DNA from: Adineta ricciae
Taxonomy: Eukaryota; Rotifera; Eurotatoria; Adinetida; Adinetidae
Assembly: GCA_905250025.1 (NCBI GenBank)
Contig: CAJNOJ010000008.1
Span: 496,001-560,000, forward strand
DNA: 64,000 nt
Reading direction: 5' to 3'
The notes beneath the pieces are model-generated. The model searched no databases, was not told where the DNA came from, and was given only the letters and a program-made list of their open reading frames with translations. The position numbers and the translations under genes are program-made. Shown one piece after another: positions 59,601 to 64,000 of this stretch. Each line of letters begins with the position of its first letter. Positions within the stretch are counted from its first letter, which is position 1.

Positions 59601-62600
59601 AATGTGTAATAATTTGTCAGCGTAAATAAGTCTCCATTTTCATTTGGCACTGCTGATGAACTAGTGTTAGATGTCGTTGTTGATGTTGCTGTGGTCGATG
59701 ACGATGATGAATGTTCGTTAATTCTTGATCGTGTTGGACTGAGTGGTATCGACGAGAGACCACCACGACGAGTGGCGTTCGAATCGATACCGTTTGTTTC
59801 AGACGGCTGCGGCATACGTCTATCGCGTTTACTTAACTCACCTTATGAAATAACAAGAAACACAGTATAGTTAAAGATACGAAAGAAACAACATTATCCA
59901 AAACTACTCGAACTATCTTCTATGATTCGCGATACTAATCATCACGTAGAAAAACACGGAGACAGCTAGATAGATTGATACATGGACATGTAGATAACAG
60001 TAAAAACAACAAACTGTTTGTTTTTTACGACTCTCTATCTTTTACTCGTTTTCCGTGCTCGATTATCAAGTGAAGTGACACACAACGACTAAGTAAGACA
60101 CCTCGTTGTCGTCGTTGTTGTTGTTGTCAATGTGACACACACGAGAGCAACTACGTATAGTCCATATTGAAGAGTGACATAGATGAGATGAAAAGAGAGT
60201 AAACCAAGAAGAAGAAGAACTTTCTTTTTTTTCTTTCTCCTTTCCTTTCTCATAGCTGTTCGCTTACTGTAATAGGGTAAAATTCAAGCAGCATCATTTG
60301 CACGCGCACACACACATATATATACATATGGACAGAGTGGGAACAAGACTAAATTTACTAACGACAAACTCATTGCTCGCTCGTCATGTTGTACTTGTTC
60401 TTTTTTTTCTCCATGGCTGTCGTCGCGTGCTACGCTATGCGATCATGTACAATGATGATAATTCCAAGCATGACATTGACGATATATACGTATGCGCAGA
60501 TATGTGTACTATTCAGTCATGAAGCTTGATCGATATCACACGTTCAACCCAAAATAAGTCGGTTGTGTGGTTGGATGCCTTTATCCGATAATGGCAGAAG
60601 AAGGAGAAGAAGAAGAAGAAGAAAAGGAAGACAATGTAATAATTTGAGAACGATAGACTGCCGACCAATATAAGATAACCTAAGCCATCCGTTTTCTTTT
60701 GTTTGATTCGGTCAACTACGTCGATGATGACCTGCATGCGTGCGTACATAATTAGAATGCCGCACACTAATCAACCGCAGATTTGCACAGAAAGCAAGGG
60801 TGGCAAAAAGCAGAATCAAAAAGTGTGATGCATAAAGAAACCAATAAAGGTAATGATCAAACTAACTACACACACGCTTGCAAACCTAGTTTGATTTCTA
60901 CTTACGTAGTCGTGTGTTTGTATCGTTCCACGATCGTTGCAACTGATCCATTCGCACAGCAGCTTTCGTATCGAGACGTTCTGCCATCGATCGTAGAACA
61001 CTAAGACGTTCATTGAACGATTGAAAACTTTTGATTTTCACCTAGAAGAAATAATTTTAATAAACCAGTTCTTATTCAAACGTGAACAATTGTAATTAAT
61101 TGATATAGACTACATTCATCTTTATAAACCATTAATGAATTGTATATGTGTTGTACAACATGAATAAAAACCAAAATGATAGATTGTAAAATAGAATGAA
61201 AGAAAGGAAAAAAAGAGTGATTGAGTTGGTCATGAAAAAAGCTGAAAATTTCGATTAATTATGTATTTTACAATTGATGCATTATCGATCATATTCATTG
61301 TCCAATCGATAAATGATAAAAAAATATTGATTTATTAGTTTCCATCTTTGTTTCTTATCTCCGAGCTTTGTATACATCTGATATTATCATAAGCTCGTTG
61401 CCGATTACAAGAGATCTCTAATCACTCAATCATTCATTCGACATCGTCTATTCAAGTATGTTCTATCTCAAATTCCCCGAGAACTAATCTAACTAACTGT
61501 TGTTACAAAAGGAAATGTTCACGGTCAAATTTGACTAAACAGACATAAAGGGCAACACCTGTCAATGATCAGTTGTCTTCCTCATGTACGTCCACAATGT
61601 CATATAAAATGACAAGTAGATACTACTAACAATTTGCTTTATAATTATACCTGCATTTCAGCGGTTGAGCTTAGAGATTGATGTGAATCAATCCAGGTTT
61701 GGTATTCGCTTCTTGCGTTCGAGAGTGCTTGATATTCTTCATCAAATTTACTTTGAAGAAGAAATTGCTCAGCATCTCGTTCGCAAGTAAGAATTTGTTT
61801 CAAAAGTGCCTGCCAGCGTTGTTCTAAGTTTTTCAAAGTAATTTCATGTTCACTTGAATCTTCATTAGTTTCTTTTAATTGGGTAGTTATTGTATGACCT
61901 GTTTGAACTAAGTTTTGAAATTGATCATCATATGATAAATATTTGGCTTTTATATCCTAAAAGATGAGTGGTTTGTTTTCGTGTAGGGGAAAAGCTGTGC
62001 ATAAAAGTTGGTTTACTTTGACAATCTCTTGTCGTTCAATGGCTTTTGAACTCTCAGTTTCTCTGTTGGTTAAGATTTTTTCGATCTTATCAATCCAGTC
62101 AATAAATTTCCTTGCAGAGATTTCGTATTCATGTCGGAGACTATTATTGCTTTCAATTTTACGTTTTTTAATTGTTGTTTCTTCAACAATTGTCGTGATA
62201 GTTTTTTCAACTGTATCACTGTCTGGTCTAATGTTTGTTTTAACGCTTGTTTCGATATTTAAATGAGTTTTTTTTAACTGAAACAACGAGAAAATCACTT
62301 GGGATGGGAATGAAGATTAGATTAAGGAATAGTTACTCGTGATGAACATTGTTCAAGATTATCGAGCAAACGTTCCCAACGTTTATCGAAAGAGTTCATT
62401 GTTTCATTTAATCGTTTTAATAAAATTGATGTTTTACTGTCATAATGCGTACTTAACACTTTTAAACTGTTATCTAGTGCAAGTATAGCTTGCCGGATAT
62501 CTTCAATCTCCGATTCAGTTTTCTAAATGGACAAAAAAAAATATGAAAACTCTCATCAGTCTTTTCAAGACTCATTCAGTGCTAGGCAACTCATTTGAAT

Positions 62601-64000
62601 AATTAACTGTGCATAGAAATCATGGTCAATCTTACTTTAATTGAGTGAACTTGTTGCATGAGTGTGTCTGTATCAGTCAGGTTCGTTTCGGCCAGAATTT
62701 TCGATACTTCAGCTTCCTTACGTGTTAGCCATCGATTCACTTTATCTTGATTGACCTGTACTTGTTCGAGTTCGATTTTAACTTCTTGTAATTGTACCCA
62801 ACGATTCTGCACGAACGTACAGATACTCGCCCAACGCTCACTTAGATCTAACAGTTTCGCTTCGATTTCCATGGATGTGTACTTCGACGCAGGAGCGTCT
62901 GTACCATTCGTGGTTGTATCATCAATGACAATGACCATGTTCTGTAAAGACTCAGTGATCTGTTGCTGAGACACTAGTTCATCTTGTAATTGAGCTAGAT
63001 GACGATACTGTCGATCGACGCCAACTAGATCCTGTTCGATACTTTCTAACTGTTGAGCAATATTCTGTTGAGCTTGAGTAAGCCAAACATCGAAAGATTC
63101 AATCTGATCAATTTGAAGTTTCATCAATGTTCGATGTAATCTAAACACATACAATATCACCAAACCTTTGACCCTGAAATTCTTTTTTTTTCTATGTCGA
63201 ACGAAAAAACCTATCTATTCCTCCAGTGTCTGTGTTTTGTTTTCAAGTCAATGTAAACATTAGTGAGCCGTCGATCTAATTGGTTAATTAAATTGGGCCT
63301 CCTCTTACTAAGTAAGCTCATCGAATGATATCATACGCATCTTCATATAAACATACTCTACACTAGCTCCTGCTGTTCAAGATTCAAGTAATAGTAGATA
63401 AAGAGTGGCGAATCAAACAGTGCACATATGTTTACACGAAGAGGTTATGATAATAAGTCAGACTGGTAAACAGTGTTGAGTTTGTTTGGCAATTCTTCGA
63501 GAATTTTTTACTTACAATGATTGTCGTTCCAGAGCTTTGGTACGTAACGATTCCCAACGTCGATTGAGAATCTTCATTTGTTCCTTGATTTCGTTTTCTT
63601 CACGTAATTGTAGATGGACATCAGCAGAGGAGAGTAGACGATTGCCTTCTTCGAGAACTTGACCAATTTGATTTTGATCTTTTGTCAAACTGATCATGAA
63701 ATCCTATGTTACAAAGACAATGAAGTTTCGACTAGAAAGTTTTTCTTTTAAAGTTTTACTTCATGTTTTTGAAATTGTTCTTTGACACGTTTAAGATCAT
63801 TCGTGGAGACTTTCTCTTCTCGATCGAGTTGTTCTTCTAATTTCAATATCCATTGAACAAGTCGTTCCATATTGCTTTGATACGTAGTCAATTGTGATGT
63901 TTCCATAATTGTTCGCGATTCTGTCACTGACGAAACTTTCGAAGATAAACTAGGCGGAGATGGAGACTAGAAAGTGCATATAGATGTTGAAAACAAAATT
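51134..64000 (-). CDS. DMD: Dystrophin rod unit (spectrin repeats from R1), 5' end beyond the window
   Basis: Two dozen or so minus-strand exons of spectrin repeats, clearly dystrophin-derived. WILKLEEQLDREEKVSTND and KEQFQKHEDFMISLTKDQ match the end of human R1 and R2. MKILNRRWESLRTKALERQS and LHRTLMKLQIDQIESF match NLLNSRWECLRVASMEKQSNLHRVL. Hinge-like VEKTITTIVEETTIKKRK matches the TTVMETVTTVTTREQ hinge. KLYRTLSDIKAEVEYVIRTG matches a late repeat (NLYKSLSEVKSEVEMVIKTG). A disordered exon (59342-59840) sits in mid-rod. After a 1.45-kb intron (54533-55982) come one more repeat, a poly-Gln exon, a helical segment (KKKYLRCLAYMKLIERLYEN), an exon at 52931-53050, and a last Gln/Ser/Gly-rich exon (51134-51913) ending in a stop. 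The first visible exon starts at about 63966. The CH domains would lie to the right. Confidence 0.85.
51914..52930 (-). other. Large intron before the terminal exon of the rod unit
   Basis: 1,017 bp between the donor after KER (GTATGTG) and the ATGCAG acceptor before EFDSDFIYD, both phase 0. Most introns in the window are near 50 bp, so this one is exceptional. AT-rich, no ORF with coding character, no RNA gene or repeat recognised. Confidence 0.6.
53651..53686 (-). repeat. CAA-type trinucleotide run encoding poly-Gln
   Basis: (GTT)n on the plus strand, reading about eleven consecutive Gln codons (CAA) on the minus strand inside a coding exon of the dystrophin rod unit. Likely length-variable. 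Confidence 0.9.
54533..55982 (-). other. Large intron in the dystrophin rod unit
   Basis: 1,450 bp between the phase-0 donor after DRSDIVE (GTAAGG) and the TCTTCAG acceptor before NKNRIKKERMRTD. It contains (TCTC)n near 55498-55518 and (AAT)n near 54953-54971. The next exon has an early Met (ATG at 54505), so an internal promoter in this intron is possible, but no core element can be named. Confidence 0.55.
59888..60894 (-). other. Large intron in the dystrophin rod unit
   Basis: About 1 kb between the exon ending RSWNDTNTRL (donor GTAAGTAG at about 60903) and the disordered exon beginning GELSKRDRR near 59840. It contains a GAA-rich stretch at about 60598-60626 and CA repeats near 60300. 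Nothing else recognised; boundaries are approximate. Confidence 0.45.

Noticed and set aside
1..64000. CRISPR arrays, bacterial insertion sequences, retroviral genes, telomeric repeat blocks
   Set aside because: I looked for regularly spaced repeats, transposase or reverse-transcriptase motifs and long terminal repeats on both strands and saw none.

Overview
The window looks like nuclear DNA of an invertebrate animal, most likely a bdelloid rotifer. It is AT-rich and gene-dense. Nearly all introns are short (about 44-60 bp) with GT-AG ends, flanked by well-conserved metazoan genes, and one gene belongs to the secreted NHL-repeat type that I associate with bdelloids. There are no bacterial operons, no CRISPR array, and I recognised no intact transposon. 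Gene models below come from reading splice sites and protein similarity by eye. Where exon sums are given, reading phase was checked.

Layout: (1) 0-4.6 kb: the 3' end of an unknown gene, then MTAP (methionine salvage), a syntaxin-16-like t-SNARE, and three tandem tRNA-Asn(GTT) genes. (2) 4.6-12.4 kb: a GH172/DUF2961 glycoside-hydrolase-like secreted protein (minus), a myotubularin lipid phosphatase (plus), ribosomal stalk protein P1 (plus), a small secreted protein with a hydrophobic C-terminal tail (minus), and an LC8-like small protein (plus). (3) 12.4-18 kb: gene-poor DNA holding three tandem intronless genes for small secreted peptides that share a YxW(F/I)TR(D/S)I core. I recognise no known family for them, and they are the best candidate here for something undescribed. 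(4) 18-28.6 kb: a CNBP/zinc-knuckle RGG protein (minus), a low-complexity Ser/Arg protein (plus), and a 2,227-residue coiled-coil protein resembling CCDC162 (plus). (5) 28.7-30.8 kb: a decayed NHL-repeat gene and a broken membrane-protein fragment (minus). (6) 31.7-36.6 kb: an UNC-93-like transporter and HPS1, the BLOC-3 subunit (both plus). (7) 36.9-43.3 kb: a discoidin-domain receptor kinase that has lost its DFG motif, and mitochondrial aminomethyltransferase of the glycine cleavage system (both minus). (8) 43.5-64 kb: dystrophin (minus).

The dystrophin locus is the largest feature. It appears to be divided into two transcription units. An upstream rod unit (spectrin repeats homologous to dystrophin R1 onward, its 5' end beyond the window) ends in a novel Gln/Ser/Gly-rich tail exon with its own stop at 51,134. 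A downstream short dystrophin has its own start at 49,770 and carries the last repeats, WW, EF-hands, ZZ and the C-terminal coiled coil.

Most genes are unrelated housekeeping or membrane-traffic genes, and no operon-like pathway is evident. Divergent pairs (GH172/myotubularin; zinc-knuckle/Ser-Arg protein; NHL/UNC-93) share intergenic regions of about 0.5-0.9 kb that presumably hold promoters for both.
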